From contig CAJTWN010000003.1 of the NCBI GenBank assembly GCA_910580105.1, forward strand, positions 124,001-188,000: a stretch of 64,000 nucleotides of DNA. Reading direction: 5' to 3'. The stretch is from an uncultured Clostridia bacterium. Its GTDB lineage: Bacteria > Bacillota > Clostridia > Monoglobales > Monoglobaceae. A program made the translations under genes and the position numbers. Shown here piece after piece: positions 43,586-53,662 of this stretch (position 1 is the stretch's first letter; each line of letters starts with the position of its first letter). Under the pieces are notes generated by a model that was not told the DNA's origin, did no database searches, and was given only the letters and a program-made list of their open reading frames with translations.

Positions 43586-46339
43586 TTACTCAACAATCAC
43601 AACTGCTTTTACAGCACCATAAACAGAACAAATAACTGCCTTTTCATGATCCATCAGGAAGTCATCCGCCTCACCCATTTCAACGGTCTTTTTCTTCGCA
43701 TTGAAGATATAGATCGGCGGTGTGCTTGTTCTCGGCACTTCATATTGATATTCATCAACGCCTGCGCCTTCCACTGTCATGGTATCTACCCACTTATTCA
43801 ATGTATTCGATACAACTTTATAGTCTACATTTTTAATTTTGCCTACATAGATTTCTTTTTCCTGTGTTTTGTCGTGCATGTCGCCGGGGATCGGATCAAC
43901 TGATTTAATCAGTTCATATCCATCCAACCGGTCTTTTGCATCCATCGAATAATAAATCAAATCACCCGGTTTAAGAAGTCCAAAGTTTGCTGTGTTATTT
44001 GTATCTTCAGATACTGTTGCTTCAACCAGCTCGCCATCAGGTGTCATCAGGGAAATGCCCTTTTGTTCATTACCATCTTCATCAACCGTAACAATATTAT
44101 CGGCTACGATACCAATCTTACTCTTTGTTGTAATACTTCCTGTTGTTTCAAAGTGCATTTCTGCATTGAAGACAACCAAATCCGGACAACGGGTATCCTC
44201 ATTGTATTCGTAAGCCATTACATAATATTGCTGTGCATTGTTCATTTCAATTCTTGCAAGATAATCGTCATCCGAAATACCGGTATTTGAAGGGATACAA
44301 AGACCGAGGGTTTTTTCATCGAGACCAAACGCACCGCCGGATTTACCAAATGTTTTTTCATATGCATTATACTGTTTTTCACCGGCGATGATTGTCTTAA
44401 TATTCCCGTTTGAATCATACTGAATCGGCATCTGCGGTGCCTTTTCAACCGTTTCAATCTTGCGTACATAGCCGTTTGAGTCTGTACTATATGATACAAC
44501 TAAATAATTTGTACCATCCTTTTTCATCTGTGCATTCAGTGCAGATTCAAGTTCTTTTGCACTATAAGAATTGTTGTTAAACCGTGCTCTCGCGGATACT
44601 TCCATGTTTACCAAAGATTCATTTTGTGCGGCAATCATCGGAATATCCTGCTGGGAAGGATCATCACTTTCAACTTCTTCTGTATCATCCTTAATCAAAC
44701 CGGGAATTACCATATGAAGTTTCAGTGTTTCGCCAAAATTACTATCAAGCGCCATACCAACAATTGCAGCATAATTGCCTGCGGTACCGAGTTCCTCTTC
44801 CAAATCAGCAACTTTTCCGAGATAGTTCAGTCTTGCAATTACATTTCTGCCAACCATTTCATTCAGACTGACACTTTTCTCTACGTCATAAGCCTGCCCG
44901 TCAATCTCCATTGTTCTCTTGTCGCCAACAACAGTCTGAATCACACCGCTCACCGTATTGTTGCAAGCATAAATTTTCAAAAGCGTTCCGTCATTGCTTC
45001 CGTAAATTGTAATGACATCGCCTTCATTAATTGCTTCAAGTTCAATATCTTTTCCTTCTGCATCTTTCAATACCACAGAAATATCATATTTATCTTCATC
45101 CAGATTCAAATATTTTGCATTCTGATAAAGCTTTTCATTTGCAAGATAAATTCTCTTTGCATCAGCTCTTACTCTTTCAACAACAAAACTCTGATATTCA
45201 TTGATGAATACAACATTAATATTGGAACCCTGCTGGTTGCTGATCAGCTTTATTGTTCCGTCGTTGATTGCTTCAATATCAATTGCTTCTGCTTCTTCTG
45301 AAGTAATCGGTCTTCCGTTATAGAGGAACTGTACGTTCTGATCAAATGATTTCTTTACTGACTTATTAGCATCATTCGGGGTATACTCGATACCGCTTGC
45401 CGTCATTGTTCCAACATCCTGTACATCAATATCAACAACGCTGTTATCCTTTGACAATTCGAAATTTTTAATTACATTGAACTGGAGGTTTCTGTCAACT
45501 CTTACAAATGCTTTCACCTTCATACCAACATATTCATCAATATTGGTATCGCCTTTGTCAAAGAGCTGACCATCAATCTGTACCTGCCATTTTTCCATTT
45601 CATATACCGGATCCAAAATATAGGATTCGAAGTTTGCTGTAACAACACCCTCAATTTCAACCAAACCGTCATCTTCTTTACCCATCAAAAGATCCCGGTA
45701 GGTCTGGGAAGAAATTACTGCCTCATTGGTTCCATACGTAGGAACCAAGCGGTCTGCATCCAAGCTGTTATAAACCATCCGCATTGCAGATGCTCTGTCA
45801 AGTCCTTTATCCATATCTGCTGCAATGCCATGGGTCAAGCCGAGTTTTGAACCTGTTGCCATATATCCAAGTGGGAATCCGCCATTTGCTTCGGCCTCAG
45901 ATTTAAATCCAAGCATACATACCAAAATTTTGGTTGCTTCAGCATAGGTTACTGTGTTATCCGGATAGAAATTACCATCCGGGTCGCCATTCAAAAGACC
46001 GACACTGCTGAGCATTGTAATATAAGTAAATGCCCAGTGTGTAGAATCTACGTCCTTATAAATGGTTCCATAGTTCTCAGGAAAATGTACATCGGTCAGC
46101 TGCATTTCTGTTGCAACCACTTTTGCCATTTCCGCTCTTGTAATTTCTTGATCAAGGTGAAGTTCGCCATCTTCCATCCCCTGAAGGATATCAAATGCTT
46201 TGAGATCAAGGATCATGCTGTCAGACAAAACGCCTGAGGCATCCTCTGCTGCGACGGACACAAGTCCCGTCGTCAGCAGAAGTACCAAATAGCATGCAGC
46301 CATCAAAAGCGCAATGCCCTTTTTACATATCTTATTCAT
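43586..46339 (-). CDS. SLH-domain surface protein with long beta-rich body, function unknown
   Basis: Secreted protein of 917 residues. Signal peptide 1-31 (ends VSVAAED). Three SLH repeats at about residues 32-215; the third has the divergent form FPLGYMATGSKLGLTHGI, like the third repeat of the protein at 1-2626 (YPTGYLAAAQRADLL). The body shows repeated short modules that begin with GVVTANFES, GTMTASGIEY, GVIQTVVGDKR and KIGIVADNIV, as in clostridial SLH proteins of unknown role. No catalytic motif. The gene lies 18 bases from both neighbours, so it is made together with the putative lyase and the multi-domain SLH protein. It may serve as an S-layer-like scaffold or binding protein. Confidence 0.8.
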   Translation of the reverse strand: MNKICKKGIALLMAACYLVLLLTTGLVSVAAEDASGVLSDSMILDLKAFDILQGMEDGELHLDQEITRAEMAKVVATEMQLTDVHFPENYGTIYKDVDSTHWAFTYITMLSSVGLLNGDPDGNFYPDNTVTYAEATKILVCMLGFKSEAEANGGFPLGYMATGSKLGLTHGIAADMDKGLDRASAMRMVYNSLDADRLVPTYGTNEAVISSQTYRDLLMGKEDDGLVEIEGVVTANFESYILDPVYEMEKWQVQIDGQLFDKGDTNIDEYVGMKVKAFVRVDRNLQFNVIKNFELSKDNSVVDIDVQDVGTMTASGIEYTPNDANKSVKKSFDQNVQFLYNGRPITSEEAEAIDIEAINDGTIKLISNQQGSNINVVFINEYQSFVVERVRADAKRIYLANEKLYQNAKYLNLDEDKYDISVVLKDAEGKDIELEAINEGDVITIYGSNDGTLLKIYACNNTVSGVIQTVVGDKRTMEIDGQAYDVEKSVSLNEMVGRNVIARLNYLGKVADLEEELGTAGNYAAIVGMALDSNFGETLKLHMVIPGLIKDDTEEVESDDPSQQDIPMIAAQNESLVNMEVSARARFNNNSYSAKELESALNAQMKKDGTNYLVVSYSTDSNGYVRKIETVEKAPQMPIQYDSNGNIKTIIAGEKQYNAYEKTFGKSGGAFGLDEKTLGLCIPSNTGISDDDYLARIEMNNAQQYYVMAYEYNEDTRCPDLVVFNAEMHFETTGSITTKSKIGIVADNIVTVDEDGNEQKGISLMTPDGELVEATVSEDTNNTANFGLLKPGDLIYYSMDAKDRLDGYELIKSVDPIPGDMHDKTQEKEIYVGKIKNVDYKVVSNTLNKWVDTMTVEGAGVDEYQYEVPRTSTPPIYIFNAKKKTVEMGEADDFLMDHEKAVICSVYGAVKAVVIVE

Positions 46340-46357
46340 AATTTTATCCCCCTTAAA

Positions 46358-49300
46358 TTATTTAAGCATACTGTTTAAAATCGATACAATTTTTGCAGAT
46401 TCAGCTCTGGTTGCATTTGCTGCCGGATTAAATCTGTTATTTGTATCCCCATTCATAACCTTCAGGTCTGCCAGATTTTGTACTGCTTCTACTGCATAAC
46501 CGTCAATCTGATCATTGTCTGCATACCGAATCATTTCCGATGTGCCTGCTGTAATTCCTTTGCTTGTCAAAATTCTGTCTGCCATAACTGCCATGTCCTG
46601 TCTGGAAATGAACTGTCCAACACCAAAAGCATCGTCATCGATACCTTTAATAATTCCCATCTGATATGCTGTTGCTACATAAGGTGCATACCATTCATTT
46701 GTATCCACATCGCTAAAGGGCACATCCTGGCTGGTTACTTCAATATTCATACCAAGAAGAACCATCTTTACGAACTCTTCTCTTGTTACATTGTTTTCCG
46801 GCTGGAAGAGATTTTCTCCGCTGCCGTTTACAATTCCCTTTTCATACAAACCATTGATATATTTTGAGCCCCAATGAGTTGCCGGTACATCGGCAAATAT
46901 CTGTTTTGTATTCTCTTCCGGTGTCACTTTATTATCATCCGGTACATAGGGAAGACCGCCGCCACCACCGTAGCTGCCTCCGCCGCCAGAACCGCCGGAA
47001 CCACCACTACCGGAACCGGAACCTGTACCGGTAACGATTACCGTATAATTTTTGGATTTTGTCTGTCCGTTTGGAAGTTCTGCCGTCACGGTCAAAGTCA
47101 CGGTTACATCCTTCTTCTGCCGGTGTACTGTACCGTCCGATTCCAAAACAGTTTCATTGCTGGAACTCCAGGTCAATGTTGCCTTCCGCTCACCTTCCAG
47201 CGGAAGGTCGAGGTCTGTACTGGTTCTCTTCGGAACTTTAATTTTATTAAATACTTCTGCAAAAATCTGATCATCCGTAAGGGCCGCATTGTACACTTCA
47301 AAGGAAGCAATTTTTACCGTTTCCCCGGAATTTGGCGTGAAGCTTGCACGGATGTATTTGGTGTTTACCTGTGCAAACTTGATGACATTCTTTACTCCAT
47401 CACCAAGCGTAGCTCCCGTGCTGACTTCCTTCCATGTGCGCCCGTCATCTGATACTTCAATTTTATAAGAAGAAACTTTATCGCCCATTTCAACCAGCAT
47501 AACGGCATTCATATACGCGCCGTTTTTAAAGTAATACTGGAGATATGGCTGTGTATCATCTGCTGCGCTTTCCCAGCCATCAGCAAGGTTCTTGTTCATA
47601 ACAAGTTCTTTGTAATCCGAGTTGCTTGACGCTTCAATTGACGCATTCTGCGCAATATCTTCCGCATTGGTTTTAATCAAGGTGATCGGATACCGTCTTA
47701 CCTTTGTCACACTGCCTTTGGTTGCCGCAAGAATCAAATCAAGCTGAATTTCCTGATCATAATCAAAGGTAAAGTTCACCATTCCAAATTCGTCAATTAC
47801 CGCATGTTCACTATCGGATACAGACCAGTTGAATGTACTTCCGCCATCCAGGCTCTCCGGCAATTTGACTGATGTATAAATTTCATCCGGCTTCTGCGGT
47901 GCAGTCACCGAAGCGGAATCAGGATACAGTGTGAAATCAAAATCAACAAACTGTTCGTCTGTCCAGCCCGCTGTATTTCTCGCTGCACGCACCGGTATTT
48001 CTATACTGAATGCAATGTCTTCTTCCTCATCGTTATGACGGAAACCGGCTGTCAAAACAACATCCTCAAAATACCCCTGCATGTTTTCATCATGAATTTT
48101 TCCATCCAGGCTGATAACGTCAGGTTTGCTGGTCCACCATTCAATCGGATAACCCTTATATTCTGTCGGGAAGGTAAAATCGCTCATGATGCCGTCTGTT
48201 GTCTCTTGATTCGATAAGTACTGATTCAAATCAAAGGTTGCAACATCATCCAGCATTACATCATACAAAGAAATTTCAACCTTCTGCAATTTAATACCAA
48301 AGCATCTTTTCGCACTGTCTCCTGATTTACCAAAGGTAATTTCTAAATATTTTGTCCCCTTGGGAATCACAGACGCATCTTTTGGCTTAAAATTCAGTAT
48401 ACCATAGTTCCAGCTGCCGGGTGCATTTCCTGAACGAACAGTCGGTACATCAATCCAGTTCTTCCCATCAACAGACACTCTGAATGTACTGTCTTTCGGA
48501 AGTCCGCCAACATTACCATAAACAAAATCAACACTGAAATCTGTAAGTCCGACATCTACAGTATATACAACACCAAAGTTCTTTTCACCGTCGCCGTTTG
48601 CACCTTTTCTCTGAACAGCCTTCCATTCTGAATCCCAGGACGGAGTTGTGTCACCGAACCAGTCTTTTGTCCAGCCTTCACCAGCAATTTCATGACTGTC
48701 CGAAAACTTAAACTTGTCAACCAATACATACGGGCTGCCATTGGTTTTAATTCTTTCGGAAGTAAGCAGCTGCGAAGCCAGGTCAGCTTCCGGGTTTTTC
48801 GGATCGTCCGAATTCTTCTTTACAACAGCAAGCTCAAATACATATTCCGTATTACCTTCAATTGCTGTGCCAGCAAGGTCTCTGATTTCAAGAGAAGTCT
48901 GATCCTTATCAAGATTTGCTATCCATTTTCCTTCATTTGAGAACATGTACTCAAAATCTTCATCCGATTCAAATTTCGGCCAGGAGATGGTAATAGATTT
49001 TTCTTTTACTTCAACTGCCGAAATTTTGGCATCATTTCCCCATCCGTTCATCTGGTTATTTTGGTTAATCTTTACCTTTTCCAGCTGAACCGACTGACAG
49101 CGGGTGGATGTTACCGGGCTGGGGAAGTTAATCTTCAAATACTTTATCTTCTTATATTCAATTGCATTTCCGTCTTTATCAACGGTTTTCGGTACCCGAT
49201 CCGTATTAAATCCAGTGTACGTCCAGCGTTTATATTCGCCGTCGGTTCCCGGGTCTTCACCCACTTTAACCGTAGACATAATCCGCTCATAGCTGACATT

Positions 49301-50998
49301 ATCTTCACTGACCTCAAAGGTTGCATTGGTTGGTATATTACCACCGCCCTTTGTCATCAGGAAAGAAATCTCAAATGAACCCATATCAGCATTCGGAATC
49401 TCATATACAATATAAGCATTCTTATTATACTCTGTTGCTTCTTTTCTAGTCAGCGTATAGGAATCAATTCCGTCCGCTGCATTTACTACATGCCCTTGGG
49501 TAAAAATTGTATTATCATGGATATGTTCCGTTTTGGAACCAATATCCCATCCAAAGTCATAGATATTTTCAAACAACAGCTGTCTCTGCGCTTCAACCGT
49601 CGGGTCGGTGATTCCCTCTTTATTAAAAGTATCAAGCATAACGGATGTCTGACCTTCCGGAACCGCTTCTGTTGTTATATCTTTGGTCAAATCAGCATTC
49701 GAAACAACTACGCCGTTTTTCTCTGCCGAAACTGCAACTGCATAAGTTTCTGCTGCAATTAAACCGCTGAAACTGTATGTCAAATCTGCCGTAGTACCTA
49801 CTCTCCGTCCATTTAATGAAATACCATATGTAATATCCTGCGCATTTTCATCAATGGCCGGCCATGAAATATCCGCTGTATTCTGCGTAACTTTGGAAAC
49901 TGTAATCTCAGCCCCCTCCGCCCAACTATACATGGTCGGATCTGCAGTCTTTACTTTTGCCTCCAGCGGCTGCGGCGGAGCAAACAATTCATCATAGCGA
50001 ACCAAAGAAACCGAAACCGTATGCTCTGTTCCAGGTTTCAGTCCTGAAAGTCCCATAGAGCAAACACCGCCATCAACAGCAATTTCATTTTTCTGTACGG
50101 TTCCGTCTACTGCAACCTGATAAGAAAGTTCCTCTGCGGGTCCTTGTGTAACAACTACCTCCGGCCATGAAATCGTTGCGCTGGTCTCGGTAATATCCGA
50201 AACTGTAATTTCAGCACTATCCGGCCAGTTTGCAATAATTTCCTCCGGCACGGGCGCCGGCTCAGAATTGGGATCATAGGTGCCGCCAAAACCGCTGAGA
50301 ATAACTCTCCACCGGTTCTGCTTATCAGCACTTAACTTTGGTAAATATACCTTGAAATACCGCGCATTTTCTGGCATATTTTCTTTAGAAACCTTCGATG
50401 TCAGAATATCACGGTCTTTCTTTCTCACATTATTCTTGGTATCCCATTCGCCGATACATTTTTCCTGCTTTTCAGTAACAATTACCGACGGATCAATGGC
50501 TTTCCAGTCATAGGCATTTACATCAAATGCGCCATACTCTGCCACCGGCTTTCTGTCATCCTCTGCATATTCGATCATCACAGATTCCTCAGCCGTTGCA
50601 ATTACTGACTGGATTTCCAAACTATTCAGTACCCAGCCCATATCCATAACAACAAAATCATTGTCACTGTTACCATTTGCTATACGCGTAGGTCCTCCCA
50701 AAATAGGCCCCTGTGGGTCACTCTGATTGTGAAGGAAGGTATAACTCAGTTTGCTTTCATCCGCATATACCATGCCCTCTATTTCGCTAAAACCTGAGTA
50801 ATAACTACCCTTTGCCCAATCCGCTGTATCGCGGTAGGTCAGGTCATTCCCCAGAAAATCGCTGTAGATTCTGATGTCACCTTCCGGATCCTCAGATTCC
50901 TGAAAAGCGCTTACATTAATTGTAAGTCCAGTCAGACATGACAAGACCATCGATAACACTATCAAATAAGATAGTATCTTTCCGATTCTCTTACTCAT
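46358..50998 (-). CDS. Large SLH surface protein with fibronectin III, discoidin and Ig-like domains
   Basis: Secreted protein of 1546 residues. Signal peptide 1-32. Order seen: discoidin-like segment (about 40-245), two fibronectin III domains (about 255-350 and 355-445; motifs SATISWPEV and NTADISWPAI), galactose-binding-like region (450-640), a third fibronectin III (650-745), another galactose-binding-like region (750-930), atrophied bacterial Ig-like units (935-1110 and 1240-1320), an F5/8 type C domain (1111-1235, SYKIEVSDDGRTWKEV), a Gly/Ser linker (about 1320-1355), and three SLH domains (1366-1546). No catalytic domain is recognisable. It looks like a polymer-binding surface protein for the same locus and is the first gene of the ten-gene minus run. 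Confidence 0.8.
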   Translation of the reverse strand: MSKRIGKILSYLIVLSMVLSCLTGLTINVSAFQESEDPEGDIRIYSDFLGNDLTYRDTADWAKGSYYSGFSEIEGMVYADESKLSYTFLHNQSDPQGPILGGPTRIANGNSDNDFVVMDMGWVLNSLEIQSVIATAEESVMIEYAEDDRKPVAEYGAFDVNAYDWKAIDPSVIVTEKQEKCIGEWDTKNNVRKKDRDILTSKVSKENMPENARYFKVYLPKLSADKQNRWRVILSGFGGTYDPNSEPAPVPEEIIANWPDSAEITVSDITETSATISWPEVVVTQGPAEELSYQVAVDGTVQKNEIAVDGGVCSMGLSGLKPGTEHTVSVSLVRYDELFAPPQPLEAKVKTADPTMYSWAEGAEITVSKVTQNTADISWPAIDENAQDITYGISLNGRRVGTTADLTYSFSGLIAAETYAVAVSAEKNGVVVSNADLTKDITTEAVPEGQTSVMLDTFNKEGITDPTVEAQRQLLFENIYDFGWDIGSKTEHIHDNTIFTQGHVVNAADGIDSYTLTRKEATEYNKNAYIVYEIPNADMGSFEISFLMTKGGGNIPTNATFEVSEDNVSYERIMSTVKVGEDPGTDGEYKRWTYTGFNTDRVPKTVDKDGNAIEYKKIKYLKINFPSPVTSTRCQSVQLEKVKINQNNQMNGWGNDAKISAVEVKEKSITISWPKFESDEDFEYMFSNEGKWIANLDKDQTSLEIRDLAGTAIEGNTEYVFELAVVKKNSDDPKNPEADLASQLLTSERIKTNGSPYVLVDKFKFSDSHEIAGEGWTKDWFGDTTPSWDSEWKAVQRKGANGDGEKNFGVVYTVDVGLTDFSVDFVYGNVGGLPKDSTFRVSVDGKNWIDVPTVRSGNAPGSWNYGILNFKPKDASVIPKGTKYLEITFGKSGDSAKRCFGIKLQKVEISLYDVMLDDVATFDLNQYLSNQETTDGIMSDFTFPTEYKGYPIEWWTSKPDVISLDGKIHDENMQGYFEDVVLTAGFRHNDEEEDIAFSIEIPVRAARNTAGWTDEQFVDFDFTLYPDSASVTAPQKPDEIYTSVKLPESLDGGSTFNWSVSDSEHAVIDEFGMVNFTFDYDQEIQLDLILAATKGSVTKVRRYPITLIKTNAEDIAQNASIEASSNSDYKELVMNKNLADGWESAADDTQPYLQYYFKNGAYMNAVMLVEMGDKVSSYKIEVSDDGRTWKEVSTGATLGDGVKNVIKFAQVNTKYIRASFTPNSGETVKIASFEVYNAALTDDQIFAEVFNKIKVPKRTSTDLDLPLEGERKATLTWSSSNETVLESDGTVHRQKKDVTVTLTVTAELPNGQTKSKNYTVIVTGTGSGSGSGGSGGSGGGGSYGGGGGLPYVPDDNKVTPEENTKQIFADVPATHWGSKYINGLYEKGIVNGSGENLFQPENNVTREEFVKMVLLGMNIEVTSQDVPFSDVDTNEWYAPYVATAYQMGIIKGIDDDAFGVGQFISRQDMAVMADRILTSKGITAGTSEMIRYADNDQIDGYAVEAVQNLADLKVMNGDTNNRFNPAANATRAESAKIVSILNSMLK

Positions 50999-51124
50999 TC
51001 TCTATTCCACCCTCTTGATAAAATATGATAATTTAATTAATTTACAATTTGTGTGTGTTGATCCGGTTTTATACTTTCCGAATCTTGCTGGAATCATTCG
51101 ACTCCACGCCCAATGTACACATAT

Positions 51125-51153
51125 ATAATAACAAGTTTTTCTCATATCGTCAC
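51125..51153 (-). promoter_or_regulatory. Possible promoter of the SLH / transporter run
   Basis: Minus-strand GTGACG (51153-51148), 17 bp, TATTAT (51130-51125). The -10 is good, the -35 weak, as would suit a regulated promoter. Leader of about 120 nt to the ATG at 50998. Confidence 0.4.
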
Positions 51154-51363
51154 CTATAATTATTGCTGAAAAATATATAAATGTTGCTATTTATGTGATT
51201 TTCTTTTGATTTTTTTAATTTCTATTGTATATTTCCCCCAATTTGTATGTCGTACAATTGTGCAGACTGTATACATTTTTTCTAATTTTTAAATTACATC
51301 TTCGTTACAGGTGTGGTAAATTTTAGATTGTTTCTCCATTCAAAGCCCCTTTATGGGAAACAA

Positions 51364-51400
51364 AAAAACACTTTTGCTGAAAATCAGCAAAAGTGTTTTT
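51364..51400. terminator. Perfect hairpin terminator downstream of ricT
   Basis: AAAACACTTTTGCTGA (51365-51380) and its exact complement (51384-51399) form a 16-bp stem with a three-base loop. On the minus strand a run of seven T follows, so it ends the glyS-ricT operon. Confidence 0.88.
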
Positions 51401-51670
51401 GCAAATCATAATTTATTGCTATTTCTGTTTTTAAAAAGGCACCAGATATAGTATGTTGTTCTCTTTTCTAACCCTATATCTTTTTCCTGTGGTATTCTTT
51501 TTATCGCCAGGGCAACTTTTTCAATATTTCAGTTTTTGTCATTCACTCATTGAACGTTTTTGTACGAAGAATGCTCCCCACAGCGCCGGCTTTTTACAAA
51601 TTATCTCTCGCACAGCCTTTATAAATAGTATAAGAAAACACTATTAATTATTTAAGGAAGAAATCCATTC

Positions 51671-52699
51671 TTAATCGTTTTTTTCATTCTGAGAATTTTT
51701 TTTCTGATTTTCACCGGAATCCGGTTTTCTGCCCCTTCTGCGGCGCGGACGTCTTTTCCGCTCCCCTTTGGGATCATCTTCCGTCACTTCTTCAGGTACG
51801 CCATTTACTTCCGCTGTTTTCTCAGCAGGCTCTCCCTGAAAAATTTCCTGGCTTTCCTCCCGATTTCCGGCTTTGTGCGGACATTTACATTTTCCGACGC
51901 ACTTGAAATCCTCCAAACCATAAGTCTGAAAGGATACCGTGTCACCCTCTGTAAATTTTACTTTTACCTGCCCTTTCAGCGTTGCGCTGTCCACCACAAC
52001 GCCTGTTCCGTCCGGAGTTTCAACAAGGGAGCCCTTGTCCGGCATTTTTTTCAACATGTCTTCATAAGCATTCTGCTCATACTGCAAACAACACATCAGC
52101 CTTCCGCATACACCGGAAATTTTTGTCGGATTCAGCGAAAGCCCCTGTTCTTTTGCCATCTTTATTGAAACCGGACTGAAATCTTCCAGAAATGTGCTGC
52201 AGCACAAGCAGCGTCCGCAAATACCAATACTGCCCAGCTGACGTGCTTCATCACGGACGCCAATCTGCCGGAGCTCAATACGGGTTTTGAAAATCCCGGC
52301 CAGTGATTTAACCAGCTCGCGAAAATCCACACGCCCATCCGCCGTAAACTGAAAAATAATTTTACTGCGGTCAAAGGTATATTCCACCCCAACCAATTTC
52401 ATCTCCAGCTTATGCTCCAAAATCTTTTTAACCGCAATTTCATAGGCTTCCTTTTCTTTTTGCTCATTTTCTGCCAGCTGTTTCAGGTCTTCTTCGGTCG
52501 CCATCCGGATAATCGGCTTTAATTCTGCAACGATTTCACCTTCATCTGCTTCGTGATTTGCCACCACGACTTTTCCGACTTCCATTCCCCGGGCCGTTTC
52601 CACTATTACCCGGTCGCCAATTTTCGTTTCAATCCCTTTGGGATCAAAGGAATATGTCTTTCCTGCATTTCTAAATCGTACTCCTATAATTTCTACCAT
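51671..52699 (-). CDS. ricT: RicT/YaaT family protein (PSP1 domain)
   Basis: Part of the RicA-RicF-RicT complex, which in Bacillus carries [4Fe-4S] clusters and aids RNase Y in mRNA processing; needed for sporulation and competence there. The 342 residues show MVEIIGVRFRNAGKTYSF at the start, the cysteine cluster GICGRCLCCSTFLEDF and a second set GVCGRLMCCLQYEQNAY. The C-terminus (about 265-342) is low-complexity, first acidic then very basic (KRRPRRRRGRK), possibly RNA-binding. The start at 52699 has GAGGAGG at a good distance and overlaps the end of holB by 29 bases. ricA and ricF are not in the window. Confidence 0.9.
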   Translation of the reverse strand: MVEIIGVRFRNAGKTYSFDPKGIETKIGDRVIVETARGMEVGKVVVANHEADEGEIVAELKPIIRMATEEDLKQLAENEQKEKEAYEIAVKKILEHKLEMKLVGVEYTFDRSKIIFQFTADGRVDFRELVKSLAGIFKTRIELRQIGVRDEARQLGSIGICGRCLCCSTFLEDFSPVSIKMAKEQGLSLNPTKISGVCGRLMCCLQYEQNAYEDMLKKMPDKGSLVETPDGTGVVVDSATLKGQVKVKFTEGDTVSFQTYGLEDFKCVGKCKCPHKAGNREESQEIFQGEPAEKTAEVNGVPEEVTEDDPKGERKRRPRRRRGRKPDSGENQKKNSQNEKND

Positions 52700-53654
52700 G
52701 GATTGCCTCCTCGAAATCCATCACCATACATAAGACAGCAATGGGAAAATTCGCATTTTGTTTTATCATCTGCCGGTATTTCACCGTTATTTCACACAAT
52801 TGATAAGCTGCGGACTGGGTTATCAAACCACTGAACCTCTCGATTTCTGTCATTTTATCAATATTCACCGGTGAAATCTGACCACCTGCAGTCTTGTACC
52901 GCAGCACATCAGAGAACCAACCCTCTAAACAAGAGAGTATCATTTCCATTTCACCTTTGTTTCGTTTCATATATTTTATAAGATCATAGCCGCTTTTATT
53001 CCCGCCGGAGGAAAGGGATAAAATTCCCCCAATGACCTCTTCACGCAGACCAACAGCGGCATCATCATCCAAAAGTTCCAATGCACGGCCAATACTGCCG
53101 CCACTCATCACAGCCAGCACCCGCGCACGCTTTTCTTCGATCCCCCTGTTCAGCAAATATTCTGCCACCGTCTGTGTTTCCAGAGGATAAAACCGAATAT
53201 GTACAGCCCTGGACCGGATGGTCTCCAGCAGTACATTTGCATTTTCAGTCAGAAGCAGAATTGTACAATAGGGAGGCGGTTCTTCAAACACCTTTAAAAG
53301 GCCATTTTGTGCAACCGGAAGCATTCTGTCGGCGTCGGGAATAATATAGACCTTACGTTCTGATAAAAAAGGTCGGATATACACATCTCTTTTCATTGCC
53401 CGCACCGTATCAATCGAAAGCGTATTGCCGCCTTTTTCGTCAAATCTGGCGTTAGTCACCGTGATAATATCCGGATGTTCTTTCATCCCCTCCGGACAGC
53501 CGACAATTTCCCTTGCAAACAAATTTGCAGCCGTCATCTTTCCAACGCCCGCCTGTCCTTCAAAGATATAGGCATGTCCAATACGGGCTTTTTCCACCGC
53601 TTCCAACAGTGTTTTTTTTACTGTGTGATGTCCCCAAAGCGCGCTCCAACTCAT
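52671..53654 (-). CDS. holB: DNA polymerase III delta-prime subunit
   Basis: Clamp-loader subunit of the replicative polymerase, AAA+ fold, 327 residues. N-terminal HAYIFEGQAGVGKMTAANLFA is a P-loop, followed by KVYIIPDADRM and the FEEPPPYCTILLLTENANVLL (sensor 1) region. The zinc-binding cysteines found in many delta-prime and tau proteins are largely absent (only GCPEG near residue 55). In Bacillus the order is yaaO-tmk-darA-yaaR-holB-ricT; here tmk, darA and yaaR are missing between the decarboxylase and holB. Confidence 0.9.
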   Translation of the reverse strand: MSWSALWGHHTVKKTLLEAVEKARIGHAYIFEGQAGVGKMTAANLFAREIVGCPEGMKEHPDIITVTNARFDEKGGNTLSIDTVRAMKRDVYIRPFLSERKVYIIPDADRMLPVAQNGLLKVFEEPPPYCTILLLTENANVLLETIRSRAVHIRFYPLETQTVAEYLLNRGIEEKRARVLAVMSGGSIGRALELLDDDAAVGLREEVIGGILSLSSGGNKSGYDLIKYMKRNKGEMEMILSCLEGWFSDVLRYKTAGGQISPVNIDKMTEIERFSGLITQSAAYQLCEITVKYRQMIKQNANFPIAVLCMVMDFEEAIHGRNYRSTI

Positions 53655-53662
53655 TTTATCAC

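Larger units (their letters stand above)
51003..51670. other. Non-coding region between the SLH cluster and ricT
   Basis: 668 bases with no supportable gene. It holds the ricT operon terminator (51364-51400), a possible promoter for the SLH run (51125-51153) and AT-rich sequence. A small inverted repeat TTGTA-TGTCG-TACAA (51243-51257) lies upstream of that promoter. The 270 bases between ricT and its terminator form an unusually long 3' untranslated region. Confidence 0.6.

Noticed and set aside
46930..47035. Glycine-coding repeat tract as a tandem-repeat or mobile feature
   Set aside because: It is the Gly/Ser linker of the SLH protein, a normal spacer before SLH domains.
51243..51257. TTGTA-TGTCG-TACAA inverted repeat as an operator
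   Set aside because: Only five base pairs per arm, in AT-rich sequence; no second copy seen upstream of uxuA.
51453..51647. 64-residue plus-strand open frame between the SLH cluster and ricT
   Set aside because: No ribosome site, T-rich sequence giving a random hydrophobic peptide, and it lies in the ricT 3' region.
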